NCBI RefSeq assembly: GCF_007625205.1
Contig: NZ_VMNI01000021.1
Span: forward strand, 1-64,000
Source: Denitromonas ohlonensis
GTDB lineage: Bacteria > Pseudomonadota > Gammaproteobacteria > Burkholderiales > Rhodocyclaceae
Direction of reading: 5' to 3'
Length of the DNA: 64,000 nucleotides
Within the stretch, counting starts at the first letter, position 1. Each line of letters opens with the position of its first letter. Below are positions 1 through 7,754 of this stretch, piece by piece. The position numbers and the translations under genes were made by a program. Under the pieces are notes generated by a model. That model saw nothing but the letters and a program-made list of their open reading frames with translations, did not search any database and was not told the DNA's origin.

Positions 1-2
1 AA

Positions 3-20
3 CCGCCCCGTTCGGGGCGG
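3..20 (-). terminator. Strong hairpin left of the integron cassette
   Basis: A 7-bp perfect inverted repeat, CCGCCCC / GGGGCGG, with a 4-nt loop. It lies downstream of the minus-strand cassette gene and could end its transcript. There is only a two-base T tail inside the window, so terminator activity is uncertain. Confidence 0.4.
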
Positions 21-78
21 ATCATCGAGAGATATTTGCAGGGGAAGAGTCGAGCTAAATTGCCCGAGGGCCGGGCTC

Positions 79-141
79 GTCCAACAAACGGTTCAGATCG
101 TGGCTCGCTTCGCGATCACGATCTAACCTTAGTCGTTATGC
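79..141 (-). repeat. attC recombination site of an integron cassette
   Basis: This 63-bp imperfect palindrome has the attC layout. On the minus strand it starts with GCATAAC (141-135) and ends with GTTGGAC (85-79), which fits the GTTRRRY core. The inner boxes GGTTAGA (128-122) and TCTGAACC (97-90) pair except for one extra base, the extrahelical base typical of attC. The centre (GATCGTG...CACGATC) folds into a hairpin. It lies just after the stop of the minus-strand gene at 149-544, as expected for a cassette. The extra base sits on the side opposite to textbook cassettes, so orientation rests mainly on gene polarity and the truncated intI. Confidence 0.75.
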
Positions 142-148
142 ATTGCGC

Positions 149-544
149 TCATGGAGCGAGTTCTCGAATGCTTGGTGTTGCCGCCGAAAATATACTCACG
201 CACTCGTTGGAAGTGACAACAAGCCACTCACGGCATGTAGCGCTTGCGATGGCCAGCCCGTTTTCTGCGGAAGCTCTGGATAGCCAACCACCCGAGGTAA
301 CTTCGTAAAGGACATGGCCAGTTCCATAGCACTGCCCACCTAGCCAAGTTGGCATGTCGCCTTCGTCGAGAAGCTGAAACCCAGAGTGATATGGAAAGAA
401 AATTTCAACCGGTACAGATTTCGAAGCCGCACGTGGATACACCTCTACAACGATGTATAAGCCAACCACCGAAAAGCGAACTTCAAGAACGCAGGAGTCC
501 CGGCGCTCATACTCAGCGGAAATGGGTTTGGCTTCAGAACGCAT
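149..544 (-). CDS. Integron cassette-encoded hypothetical protein
   Basis: This 131-aa protein is not recognised. Its ATG lies inside the core recombination site GTTATGC (547-541), a common arrangement in which the cassette gene begins right at the integration point and uses signals outside the cassette. The stop is 7 bp before the attC. The protein has no obvious signal peptide or membrane segment. The first half is rich in beta-type residues (VLEVRFSVVGLYIVVEV, about residues 19-35) and the second half contains several Trp and Cys residues. Its sequence is less GC-biased than the neighbouring dnaE2, fitting foreign origin. The function is unknown. Confidence 0.65.
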   Translation of the reverse strand: MRSEAKPISAEYERRDSCVLEVRFSVVGLYIVVEVYPRAASKSVPVEIFFPYHSGFQLLDEGDMPTWLGGQCYGTGHVLYEVTSGGWLSRASAENGLAIASATCREWLVVTSNECVSIFSAATPSIRELAP

Positions 545-666
545 AACGTTAAGTGGACAGCCTAATTGACGAAAAACATTGCGTCAAAATGACATTCCCA
601 TTTTGTCTTTGCATGAAAAAGTCCTTACGATTCATAGGTCTTTTGCAATGTAGACCTTCCTAAAAA
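541..666. promoter_or_regulatory. attI-type region between intI fragment and first cassette
   Basis: The stretch between the cassette core site and the intI start codon is where attI and the cassette promoter lie in integrons. On the minus strand it ends with ACTTAAC joined to GTTATGC. It contains a small inverted repeat, TTGACG (566-571) / CGTCAA (582-587), possibly part of an integrase-binding site. I cannot place promoter boxes with confidence. Confidence 0.5.
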
Positions 667-813
667 ATGAGTACAAATGCGTCGCCGCCTCGGTTGCTCG
701 ATCTGGTTCGGGAGCGCATCCGGGTGAAGCACTACAGCATCCGTACCGAGCAAGCTTATGCACAACGCTCGCAAGGCTCGGGATCCAAGGCTCGGGATCA
801 AATCTTGTAATAC
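667..813 (+). pseudogene. intI: Truncated integron integrase (N-terminal fragment)
   Basis: From the ATG at 667 the translation shows an IntI-type N terminus: a PPRLLDLVRERIRV stretch, then HYSIRTEQAY. This is the signature start of integron tyrosine recombinases, where the HYS..TE.AY segment belongs to the SAM-like core-binding domain. Similarity stops after the Tyr at codon 34. The frame then runs through a 13-bp tandem duplication and ends at 813. The whole catalytic domain (normally about 320-340 aa in total) is absent, so this is a dead fragment. Its divergence from the cassette gene at 149-544 supports the integron reading. Confidence 0.75.
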
Positions 814-1016
814 GACATTATTCGAGAAAAACAGGCGGCAGATCACGGTTTTCCGTCACGCGCTCCAAGATCGACGCGCCTTCTCAGCCATGCCGGATAC
901 CCGAACGCTACACCATTCCAAATGGAAGGCGCCACCCCTTCGTCATGGGTGGTGAGCGAGTTCGGTTGTCGTTAAGCCAGCAGCGCCGGCTGCTTCTGCC
1001 GATCTACACCCCTCCC

Positions 1017-4000
1017 TCAATGAAAATCCCGACTCCGCGTCGTCAGTTCCGCCATCCAGTCCGTCAGATCCACCAGCCGTTTCGCCAGCACATGCACCAC
1101 GCGGCCGTCGCGTTGGAGTTGGCCGTAGACGCCGAGCAGGCGGGCACCGAGGAGGATCTGGCGTTGGCGTTCGGCGAGGTCTGAGTAGACGACGATGTTG
1201 CTCATGCCGGTTTCGTCTTCGAGGGTGACGAAGACGATGCCGCTGGCGGTGCCGGGGCGTTGGCGGCAGGTGACGATGCCGGCGGCGCGCACGAGGGCGG
1301 CGTGGGGGAGGTGCTGGAGGGTGTCCGCGGGGAGGAAGCGGCGTTCGGTGAGGCGCTCGCGCAGCAGGGCGAGGGGGTGGCGGCCGAGGCTGAAGCCGAG
1401 GCTGGCGTAGTCGGTGAGGATGGTTTCGCCTTCGCTGGCTTCGGGCAGGCTCACGGCGGCTTCTTGCGGCGGGGCGGTGTCGAAGAGGTCGCCCTGGCGG
1501 TGCAGGCCGCTGGTTTGCCACAGCGCAGCGCGGCGGTGGCCGCTGAGCGGTTTGAGTGCGTCGGCGGCGGCGAGGCGGTCGAGGTCGGCGCGGCTCAGGT
1601 CGGCGCGGTGGGCGAGGTCGTGCAGTGAGGTGAAGGGCGCCTGGGCGCGGGCGGCGTCGATGCGGGTGCCGGTGGCGTGGCTGAGGCCGGCGATTTCGCG
1701 CAGACCGAGGCGCACGGCCGGGCGTTCGTGCAGGGCGCCGGTGGGCTCGAGCGTGCTGTCCCAGGTGCTGCGGGTGATGTCGACCGGGCGCACGCGCACG
1801 CCGTGGCGCTGGGCGTCGTGCACGAGTTGGGCGGGGCGGTAGAAGCCCATGGGCTGGCTGTTGAGCAGGGCGCACAGGAAGGCTTCGGGCTCGTGCCACT
1901 TGAGCCAGGCGGAGGCGTAGGCGAGCAGGGCGAAGCTGGCGGCGTGTGATTCGGGGAAGCCGTATTCACCGAAGCCTTCGATCTGCCGGCACAGGGCGTC
2001 GGCAAATTCCTGCGTGTAGCCGCGTTCGGCCATGCCGGCGCGCAGCTTGTCCTTGAACTGCTGCATGTGGCCTTTGCGCCGCCACGAGGCCATGGCGCGG
2101 CGCAGCTCGTCGGCCTCGCCGGGGGTGAAGCCGGCGGCGACTTCGGCCAGCTTCATGACCTGCTCCTGAAAGATCGGCACGCCCAGCGTGCGTTCGAGTA
2201 CGGCGCGCACGGCGGCGGGCAGCTTGGCCATTTCGCGCGCGGCTTCGGCGGGGTGGTTGCGGCGGCTGAGGTAGGGATGAACCATGTCGCCCTGGATGGG
2301 GCCGGGCCGGACGATGGCGACCTGCACCACCAGGTCGTAGAACTGGCGTGGCTTGAGGCGCGGCAGCATGCTCATCTGTGCGCGTGATTCGACCTGAAAC
2401 ACGCCGATGGAGTCGGCATTGCACAGCGCTTCGAAGGTGGCGGGGTCGGCGGCGGGGATGTCGGCCATTGTGACCGGCGTGCCGCGCCGCTGGCTGACCA
2501 GATCGAGCGCGCGGCGGATGACCGAGAGCATGCCCAGCGCCAGCACGTCGACCTTGAGCAGGCCGAGCGATTCGAGGTCTTCCTTGTCCCACTGGATGAC
2601 GGAGCGCTCGGCCATGGCGGCGTTTTCGACCGGCACCAGCCGTGCCAGCGGGCCGTCGGAGATGATGAAGCCGCCGACGTGCTGCGACAGGTGGCGCGGC
2701 GTGCCGACGAGCTGCTCGGTGAGCGCCAGCCATTTGGAGACGCGCGGGCTGGCGGGGTCGAGGCCGATCTCGCGCAGGCGGTGCGGCAGCTGGTCGCGTT
2801 TGTCCCACCAGGCCATGGAGCGGGTGAGCGCGCTGATCTGTTCGGGGCTGAAGCCGAGCGCGCGGCCCACGTCGCGCAGCGCGCCGCGGGTGCGGTAGCG
2901 GATGACGGTGGCGGCCAGCGCGGCGCGCTCGCGGCCGTATTTGCGGTAGATGTACTGGATGACGATTTCGCGCCGCTCGTGCTCGAAGTCGACATCGATG
3001 TCCGGCGCTTCGCCGCGCTCGCGCGAGAGGAAACGCTCGAACAGCAAGGACGCACGCTGCGGGTCCACCTCGGTGATGCCGAGCGCGAAACACACCACCG
3101 AGTTGGCCGCCGAGCCGCGCCCCTGACACAGAATGCCCTCGCCGCGCGCGAAGCAGACGATGTCGTACACCGTCAAAAAGAAGGGCTCGTAGCGCAGCTC
3201 GGCGATGAGCGCGAGCTCTTTGTTGGCGGTGCGGGCGACCTCGGCGGGCACGCCGTCGGGGTAGCGGGTGCGCAGGCCGGTCTCGGTGAGGCGGCGCAGG
3301 TAGCTGGTGGCGGTGTCGCCGGCGGGGACGATCTCTTGCGGGTATTCGTAGCGCAGCTCGCTGAGTGAAAACTGGCAGCGATCGGCGATGCGGGTGGTCT
3401 CGGCGAGCAGCTCGGGCGGGTAGAGCCGGGCGAGGCGCAGCGGGTGGCGCAGGTGGCGCTCGGCGTTGGGGAAGAGCCGGCGGCCGGCCTCGAACACCGT
3501 GGCTTTGTGGCGCAGCGCGGTGAGTGTGTCTTGCAGCGGGCGGCGGTGGCGGCGGTGCATGTGCACATCGCCGGCGGCCACCAGCGGGAGGGCTGCCGCG
3601 TCGGCCAGGGCACGCCGGCGGGCGAGGCGGGCGGTGTCGTCCGGCCCGCTGTGCAGCTCGACGCCGACCCAGCCACGGCCGGCAAAGCGCTCGGCAAACC
3701 AGCGGGCGTCTGCCTCGGTGGCGGCCTCGTGCGGCAGCCAGATCGCGAGGCAGTCGGGCAGCGCGGCGGCGGGGGCGAGGGCGTCGATGTCGCCGCGGGT
3801 GAGGTGGTAGTCGCCCTTGTCGGCGCGGCGGCGGCCGAGCGTGATGAGCGCCGAGAGGTTGCCGTAGCCGGCGCGGTTGCAGGCCAGCACCACCAGCTTC
3901 AGCCCGCAGGCGAGGGTGAATTCGGCGCCGTAGATGAGTTTGAAGTCGGCCGGGTCGGCATTGAATTTTTCAGCCGCCAGCTTGAGGCCTTCGTGCGCGC

Positions 4001-4184
4001 GCACGGCGCCGGCCAGCGAGCATTCGTCGGTGATCGCCAGGGCGCGATAGCCGAGCTGCCAGGCGCGCTCGACCAGTTCTTCGGGGTGCGAGGCGCCGCG
4101 CAGAAAGCTGTAGTTGGACACGCAATGCAGCTCGGCGTAGGCCGGCCGCGGCGTGTGCTTGGCGGACTCAGGCGAACTGGCCAT
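1017..4184 (-). CDS. dnaE2: Error-prone DNA polymerase DnaE2 (ImuC)
   Basis: A C-family DNA polymerase, 1055 aa from the ATG at 4184, used for translesion synthesis and SOS-induced mutagenesis with ImuA and ImuB. It has an N-terminal PHP domain ([18 protein letters not shown] near residue 20), the polymerase palm with the catalytic Asp motif PDIDVDF near residue 395, helix-hairpin-helix repeats and a C-terminal OB fold (about 950-1040). I chose 4184 rather than the longer frame opening at 4250 because the first 22 codons of that frame read low-complexity antisense of imuB. The chosen start overlaps the imuB stop by 17 bp, which suggests translational coupling. Last gene of the imuA-imuB-dnaE2 operon. 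Confidence 0.95.
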   Translation of the reverse strand: MASSPESAKHTPRPAYAELHCVSNYSFLRGASHPEELVERAWQLGYRALAITDECSLAGAVRAHEGLKLAAEKFNADPADFKLIYGAEFTLACGLKLVVLACNRAGYGNLSALITLGRRRADKGDYHLTRGDIDALAPAAALPDCLAIWLPHEAATEADARWFAERFAGRGWVGVELHSGPDDTARLARRRALADAAALPLVAAGDVHMHRRHRRPLQDTLTALRHKATVFEAGRRLFPNAERHLRHPLRLARLYPPELLAETTRIADRCQFSLSELRYEYPQEIVPAGDTATSYLRRLTETGLRTRYPDGVPAEVARTANKELALIAELRYEPFFLTVYDIVCFARGEGILCQGRGSAANSVVCFALGITEVDPQRASLLFERFLSRERGEAPDIDVDFEHERREIVIQYIYRKYGRERAALAATVIRYRTRGALRDVGRALGFSPEQISALTRSMAWWDKRDQLPHRLREIGLDPASPRVSKWLALTEQLVGTPRHLSQHVGGFIISDGPLARLVPVENAAMAERSVIQWDKEDLESLGLLKVDVLALGMLSVIRRALDLVSQRRGTPVTMADIPAADPATFEALCNADSIGVFQVESRAQMSMLPRLKPRQFYDLVVQVAIVRPGPIQGDMVHPYLSRRNHPAEAAREMAKLPAAVRAVLERTLGVPIFQEQVMKLAEVAAGFTPGEADELRRAMASWRRKGHMQQFKDKLRAGMAERGYTQEFADALCRQIEGFGEYGFPESHAASFALLAYASAWLKWHEPEAFLCALLNSQPMGFYRPAQLVHDAQRHGVRVRPVDITRSTWDSTLEPTGALHERPAVRLGLREIAGLSHATGTRIDAARAQAPFTSLHDLAHRADLSRADLDRLAAADALKPLSGHRRAALWQTSGLHRQGDLFDTAPPQEAAVSLPEASEGETILTDYASLGFSLGRHPLALLRERLTERRFLPADTLQHLPHAALVRAAGIVTCRQRPGTASGIVFVTLEDETGMSNIVVYSDLAERQRQILLGARLLGVYGQLQRDGRVVHVLAKRLVDLTDWMAELTTRSRDFH

Positions 4185-5571
4185 GCAGCCACCAGCCTTG
4201 GGCGTCGCGGTAGATCCACAGCCACGCGCCCTGCGCGGTGGTGGCCACAAAGTAGTCGCGGCGCAGGTCGCCGGTGGCTTCGTCCTGATCCCACCAGCCG
4301 CTCTCCAGGCGCTCGGCGCGGGTCAGCAGATTGAGCGCGGCGCCGGCGTAGGTGGGCCGGCCGGCGACTTCGTGCAGCGCCTGCGGCTTGGCTTGCAGCC
4401 ACAACGGACGCGGGGGCGAGGCGGTGTCGGGCGCATCTTTGGGCTCGGGCCAGGGGATGGCGCGGGTGGCGCATTCGGGGCGGTGGTCGTCCTGCACCGC
4501 GAGGCCGTGCACGGCGGCGTCGCCGAGCCGGGCGCGCAGGCGCTCGATGACTGGCGCGATGTTGCCGGTGTCTTGCTGGCCGAACAGCGCCACGCTGCTG
4601 CCGGCCAGCGCTTGCGGCGCGTCGGCGTGCAGATGCAGCTCGGTGACCGGCGCGGCGAGGCGGTGGCGTTCGAGTTGCTCGCGGGCGACGCGGATCAGGC
4701 GCTCGGCGTCGCGGGTGGGCGAGGCAAAGCCGAGGGGTAGATGCGTGGCGGGGATGTCTTCATGGTCGAGCACCAGCGTGCAGGTGGTGATGCCGAGCAT
4801 GCGCGCCTGCAGCCAGCCGGCCAGCGCCATCAGTAGGCGGCGGGCGGCGAAGAGCAGATGGTCGGCGACTTCGACCTTAGCCGGCAGCTCAAGCCGCTGC
4901 ACAAAGCGCTCGGGGAAGGCGAAGGGCGGCTGCGGGTCGGGCAGCTCGCCGCGCGCCCGCGCCAGTTGCAGCGGCAGCGCCTTGCCGAAGCGGTGGCCGA
5001 CGGTGGCGCCGGGCAGGGCAAAGAGCTGCGCCAGCGTGCGCAGGCCGAGCGCGTGGAGGCGGCGTTCGGCGGCGTCCTTGAGGCCGAGCACTTCGACCGG
5101 CAAGGTGGCGAGCGCGGCTTGCCAGTGCGCGGTGGTGCTGTCGGCATGGGTGAGCCAGCGCGCGGCCAGCGGCGTGGGGGCGAGGCCAAAGCGCAGGCTC
5201 AGGCCTTGCGACTGCCCGCCGTCGCGGATCTTGCCGAGCAGCGGCTCGAGCCCGTCAAACAATTGCAGGCAGCCGCCGATTTCGAGCAGCAAGGTGTCGG
5301 GCGGGGCGAGGCTGACCGTCGGGGTGAAGTTGCCGGCCCAGCAGGCCAGCGATTCGAGCGCGGCGAGTTCGCGCTCGGCCTGGCGTTCATGCGGGCGCAG
5401 GCCGGGCAGTAGGGCGAGGGCGTCGGCCAGACGCTGGCCGGGGCGGATGCCGGCCTCGGCGGCCGTGGTATCCGCGGCGATGATGCGCTGCTGCGCGATG
5501 GCAGCGGCCGGCGCGGGCAGCGCCAGCACCTCGACGGGGAGTCGGAAAAAGTGAATCGCCAGCCACAGCAT
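4168..5571 (-). CDS. imuB: ImuB, catalytically inactive Y-family polymerase-like adaptor
   Basis: This 467-aa protein has the Y-family polymerase fold but its N-terminal strand reads LWLAIHFFRLPVE, where active polymerases carry the metal-binding DxD-type acids. That absence is the mark of ImuB, which acts as a hub linking the beta clamp, ImuA and DnaE2 rather than as a polymerase. A Y-family-like thumb/little-finger region follows (helix-hairpin-helix near residues 165-200). It lies 12 bp after imuA and overlaps dnaE2, so the three genes form one operon. Confidence 0.93.
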   Translation of the reverse strand: MLWLAIHFFRLPVEVLALPAPAAAIAQQRIIAADTTAAEAGIRPGQRLADALALLPGLRPHERQAERELAALESLACWAGNFTPTVSLAPPDTLLLEIGGCLQLFDGLEPLLGKIRDGGQSQGLSLRFGLAPTPLAARWLTHADSTTAHWQAALATLPVEVLGLKDAAERRLHALGLRTLAQLFALPGATVGHRFGKALPLQLARARGELPDPQPPFAFPERFVQRLELPAKVEVADHLLFAARRLLMALAGWLQARMLGITTCTLVLDHEDIPATHLPLGFASPTRDAERLIRVAREQLERHRLAAPVTELHLHADAPQALAGSSVALFGQQDTGNIAPVIERLRARLGDAAVHGLAVQDDHRPECATRAIPWPEPKDAPDTASPPRPLWLQAKPQALHEVAGRPTYAGAALNLLTRAERLESGWWDQDEATGDLRRDYFVATTAQGAWLWIYRDAQGWWLHGQFA

Positions 5572-5583
5572 GGGTCAGGGCCG

Positions 5584-6285
5584 TCAGGCGACGTGCGGCT
5601 CCCGACGTGGCACCGGCTCGGCGGGGCGGACACGGCGCACCAGACGCGACCACGGCAGCGGCCGCTCGATGGCGAGGCTGATCGGCTGCGCCAGCGGCGG
5701 GCCACGGCGCTTGAGAATGTCGAGCTGCAGACCGGTGTTGCTGCCACGCAGGGCAATGCGCAGTGGCGCGGGCGAGGGTTGGTTGGCGACGCGCTCGGGG
5801 CGGAAGACGAGGCTCAGGCAACGGGTGCCGCTGCTGGCCAGTTGCAGGCGGCGCAGGCTGCGGGCGTCGGCGGTGGGTAGCCAGACGAGCAGCGCGGCCA
5901 GCGCGCCACTGCCGAGCAGTTGCTCGCAGGCCCAGGCGGCGTCGGCGCCCTCGGCCTCGACCACCAGCAGGCGCGACAGCGGCAGGCCGAGCGACTGCCA
6001 GGCCGGGGCGTGAACTTGCGCGGGCGGGGCGACGATGACGATCCAGCCGGCGTCGGCGTCGAGCTGGCGCAGCGCGGGCAGAAACAGGCTGAGCTCGCCA
6101 ATGCCGAGTCCGCCGCTGAGTATTTCGGTCAGCCCGCCGCAGGGCCAGCCGCCGTCGGGCAGCACCGCGTCGAGCGCGGCAAAGCCGCTGCCCAGCGCTG
6201 CCTCGGCGTGATGCGCGCAGGCGCCGCCGCGCCAGAGGTCGGCACGTTGGAGCAGGTCATCGAGGGCGGCGGGGGTGGCGGACAT
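5584..6285 (-). CDS. imuA: ImuA, RecA/SulA-like mutagenesis protein
   Basis: This 233-aa protein has the RecA-like core seen in ImuA: GSGFAALDAVLPDGGWP near residues 32-48, then a degenerate nucleotide loop (GGLGIGELS) that lacks the Walker A lysine, and an internal RecA-like beta sheet (GWIVIVAPPAQ). It is the first gene of the imuA-imuB-dnaE2 cassette, which makes damage-induced mutagenesis possible. I looked upstream for a CTG-N10-CAG LexA box and did not see a convincing one, so the mode of control remains open. Confidence 0.9.
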   Translation of the reverse strand: MSATPAALDDLLQRADLWRGGACAHHAEAALGSGFAALDAVLPDGGWPCGGLTEILSGGLGIGELSLFLPALRQLDADAGWIVIVAPPAQVHAPAWQSLGLPLSRLLVVEAEGADAAWACEQLLGSGALAALLVWLPTADARSLRRLQLASSGTRCLSLVFRPERVANQPSPAPLRIALRGSNTGLQLDILKRRGPPLAQPISLAIERPLPWSRLVRRVRPAEPVPRREPHVA

Positions 6286-6607
6286 GGGGCTTCAAAACAC
6301 GCGGGGAATGCTCTCATTGTTGTCGCTGAGGCGTGGGTGTCAAGCGACTTGTCGGGCGGGAAAAAGCCGCTTTTGTGCTTGATCCCAGTGCCGGCGCGGG
6401 GGGCGTCGGCGTAGATAAATTTTGTGTTTGAGGCGCGGAATCAGGATCGCGCGACGGGGCTCGGCGTGGAACCTTGAATGGCAGCCTGTGTCTGCCAGGC
6501 TTGCAGCGTCTCGATGTCGTGTCGGGTCGGCTTCAGCCGACCATGGCGGGTTGAAACCCGCCCTACAATGGTCGGCGCGACCGAGCGTGCTTTCAGGAGA
6601 GTGTGGT
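6286..6607. other. Intergenic region with two small hairpin repeats
   Basis: About 320 bp separate imuA and the FrnE-like gene. The notable content is a pair of adjacent palindromes: GTCGG-CTTCAG-CCGAC at 6526-6541 and GGCGGG-TTGAAA-CCCGCC at 6545-6562, ending CCTAC. Such GGCGGGTT...AACCCGCCCTAC units resemble dispersed extragenic palindromes of proteobacterial genomes. Promoters for both flanking genes must lie here, but I cannot place them. Confidence 0.5.
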
Positions 6608-6619
6608 TTGAGCCAGACA

Positions 6620-7300
6620 ATGAATGCCTCTGATGAGACGCCCGTGCTAACCCTTGATGTGGTGGCCGATTTCGTGTGCGTGTGGTGCCATGTGGGCACA
6701 GCGCGACTCGATGCCGCGTTGGCGTTGCTGGCCGAGCAGCGGCCGGATGCGCGGGTGGTGGTGCGCCACCGGCCTTTCATGCTCGACCCGGACATGCCGG
6801 CCGAGGGACATGCCTACCCCGAGCATCTGGTGCGCAAGTTCGGCAGCATGGACGCGGTGAAAGGCTTGCAGGCGCAGGTGAGCGCCGCAGCCGAGGGCAG
6901 CGGCGCGCACTTCAACTTTGCGGCGATCAGCCGCCGGCCGTCGACCGTCAAGGCGCATCGCCTGATCCTGCGTCTGCAAAACGCGGGGGCCGACGCCGGC
7001 CGGGTGGATGCGCTGGTGGCGGCGATCTTTCGCGCCTACTTCGAGCAGGGGCAGGACATCGGGCGCAGCGAAGTGTTGGCTGCGCTGGCGACGGACGCCG
7101 GCCTCGGCGGGCCGGATCTGCCGGCTTGGCTGGACGGCGATGATCTGGCTGACGAGGTGCAGCGCCAGCACCACGCGATCAGCGCCCGCGGCGTGAACGG
7201 CGTGCCGTGTTTCATCCTCAATGACCGCGTTGCTCTGAGCGGCGCGCAGCCGTCCGAGATGCTGTTGCGGGCGATGCTCGACAATCTGCCCGGCGGCTGA
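6620..7300 (+). CDS. DsbA/FrnE-family thioredoxin-fold oxidoreductase
   Basis: A 226-aa cytoplasmic thioredoxin-fold protein of the DsbA-like FrnE group. Near the N terminus it has DFVCVWCHVG, a CVWC redox motif at the start of the fold. It has the long helical insertion typical of the group and ends with the cis-Pro loop region NGVPCFILNDRVALSGAQ, as in FrnE proteins. No signal peptide is present, so a periplasmic Dsb role is unlikely. The ATG at 6620 has a weak ribosome site; an in-frame TTG at 6608 sits 6 nt after AGGAGA and could be the true start, adding four residues. It is probably monocistronic. Confidence 0.85.
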   Translation: MNASDETPVLTLDVVADFVCVWCHVGTARLDAALALLAEQRPDARVVVRHRPFMLDPDMPAEGHAYPEHLVRKFGSMDAVKGLQAQVSAAAEGSGAHFNFAAISRRPSTVKAHRLILRLQNAGADAGRVDALVAAIFRAYFEQGQDIGRSEVLAALATDAGLGGPDLPAWLDGDDLADEVQRQHHAISARGVNGVPCFILNDRVALSGAQPSEMLLRAMLDNLPGG

Positions 7301-7419
7301 GGGTTGGCGCGCCGGTGATCGGCCGGCGCAATTCAAGGCGTGTTTGGGTCGAGGCTGCTGTGGGGTGGCGGCCTTGACGCGTCTGTCGTCGCCGTGCGCA
7401 CGTGCGCTGTCAAAAAGCC

Positions 7420-7459
7420 TTGATCTAAATTTGTAAATAAGATAGATTCGCATTTGCAT
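7420..7459 (+). promoter_or_regulatory. Candidate sigma-70 promoter with Fur-box-like operator
   Basis: TTGATC (7420-7425) and TAGATT (7443-7448) are spaced by 17 bp. Overlapping the -10, the AT-rich stretch at 7435-7459 (AAATAAGATAGATTCGCATT at its core) resembles Fur boxes of betaproteobacteria, which repeat the NAT(A/T)AT theme. It lies about 300 bp upstream of a TonB-dependent receptor gene, as expected for iron repression. The assignment is by eye. Confidence 0.55.
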
Positions 7460-7676
7460 TGTGCGGTGCGGAGCCGCGTTTGCGCCCGGATCGAGCGCGC
7501 TTGATCCAGAACAAAATTCCCCGATAGCCAGCCATCGCCAGCCAATCGTACTCAACCCCTTCGCTGAAGGATGGTGCGCAGGTTGCGCACAGGCTGGGCG
7601 CCGATACCCGCGGGTTTGCGGGGCGTCGGAGTCTCTTGCAGACAGTGTCATCTCGCTGCCGCGTGTTGCCGGCGCG

Positions 7677-7754
7677 ATGGCGCGTGTGGCGGGAGCGCTG
7701 GTTTGTGTCGTCCTTGTCGCCGGGCTTTGGCGCTTTTGCTGCAGGGCGATATGA
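7677..7754 (+). CDS. Short hydrophobic leader ORF coupled to the TonB receptor
   Basis: A 25-aa ORF (MARVAGALVCVV...WRFCCRAI) ends in TGA that overlaps the ATG of the receptor gene (ATGA arrangement). The peptide is a single hydrophobic stretch followed by Trp-Arg-Phe-Cys-Cys-Arg. The frame stays open upstream to 7461, so the true start may be an earlier non-ATG codon. Its position in an unusually long leader and its coupling to the receptor suggest a regulatory upstream ORF. Whether it is translated is not shown by sequence alone. Confidence 0.4.
   Translation: MARVAGALVCVVLVAGLWRFCCRAI

Larger units (their letters stand above)
79..813. mobile_element. Remnant integron: intI fragment, attI junction, one cassette, attC
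   Basis: The parts are in the standard integron arrangement. A divergently transcribed intI 5' end (667-813, plus strand) is followed leftwards by an attI-type region, one cassette whose gene reads away from intI (544 to 149), and an attC (141-79). The cassette boundaries are core sites: GTTATGC at 547-541 and GTTGGAC at 85-79, both minus strand. The integrase is cut after about 34 codons, so the element cannot mobilise itself. No second attC is visible before the window edge. Confidence 0.72.

Noticed and set aside
800-1016. Remaining parts of intI or an insertion sequence between the intI fragment and dnaE2
   Set aside because: I compared all frames with the expected integrase continuation and found no match, and saw no terminal inverted repeats or transposase fragment.
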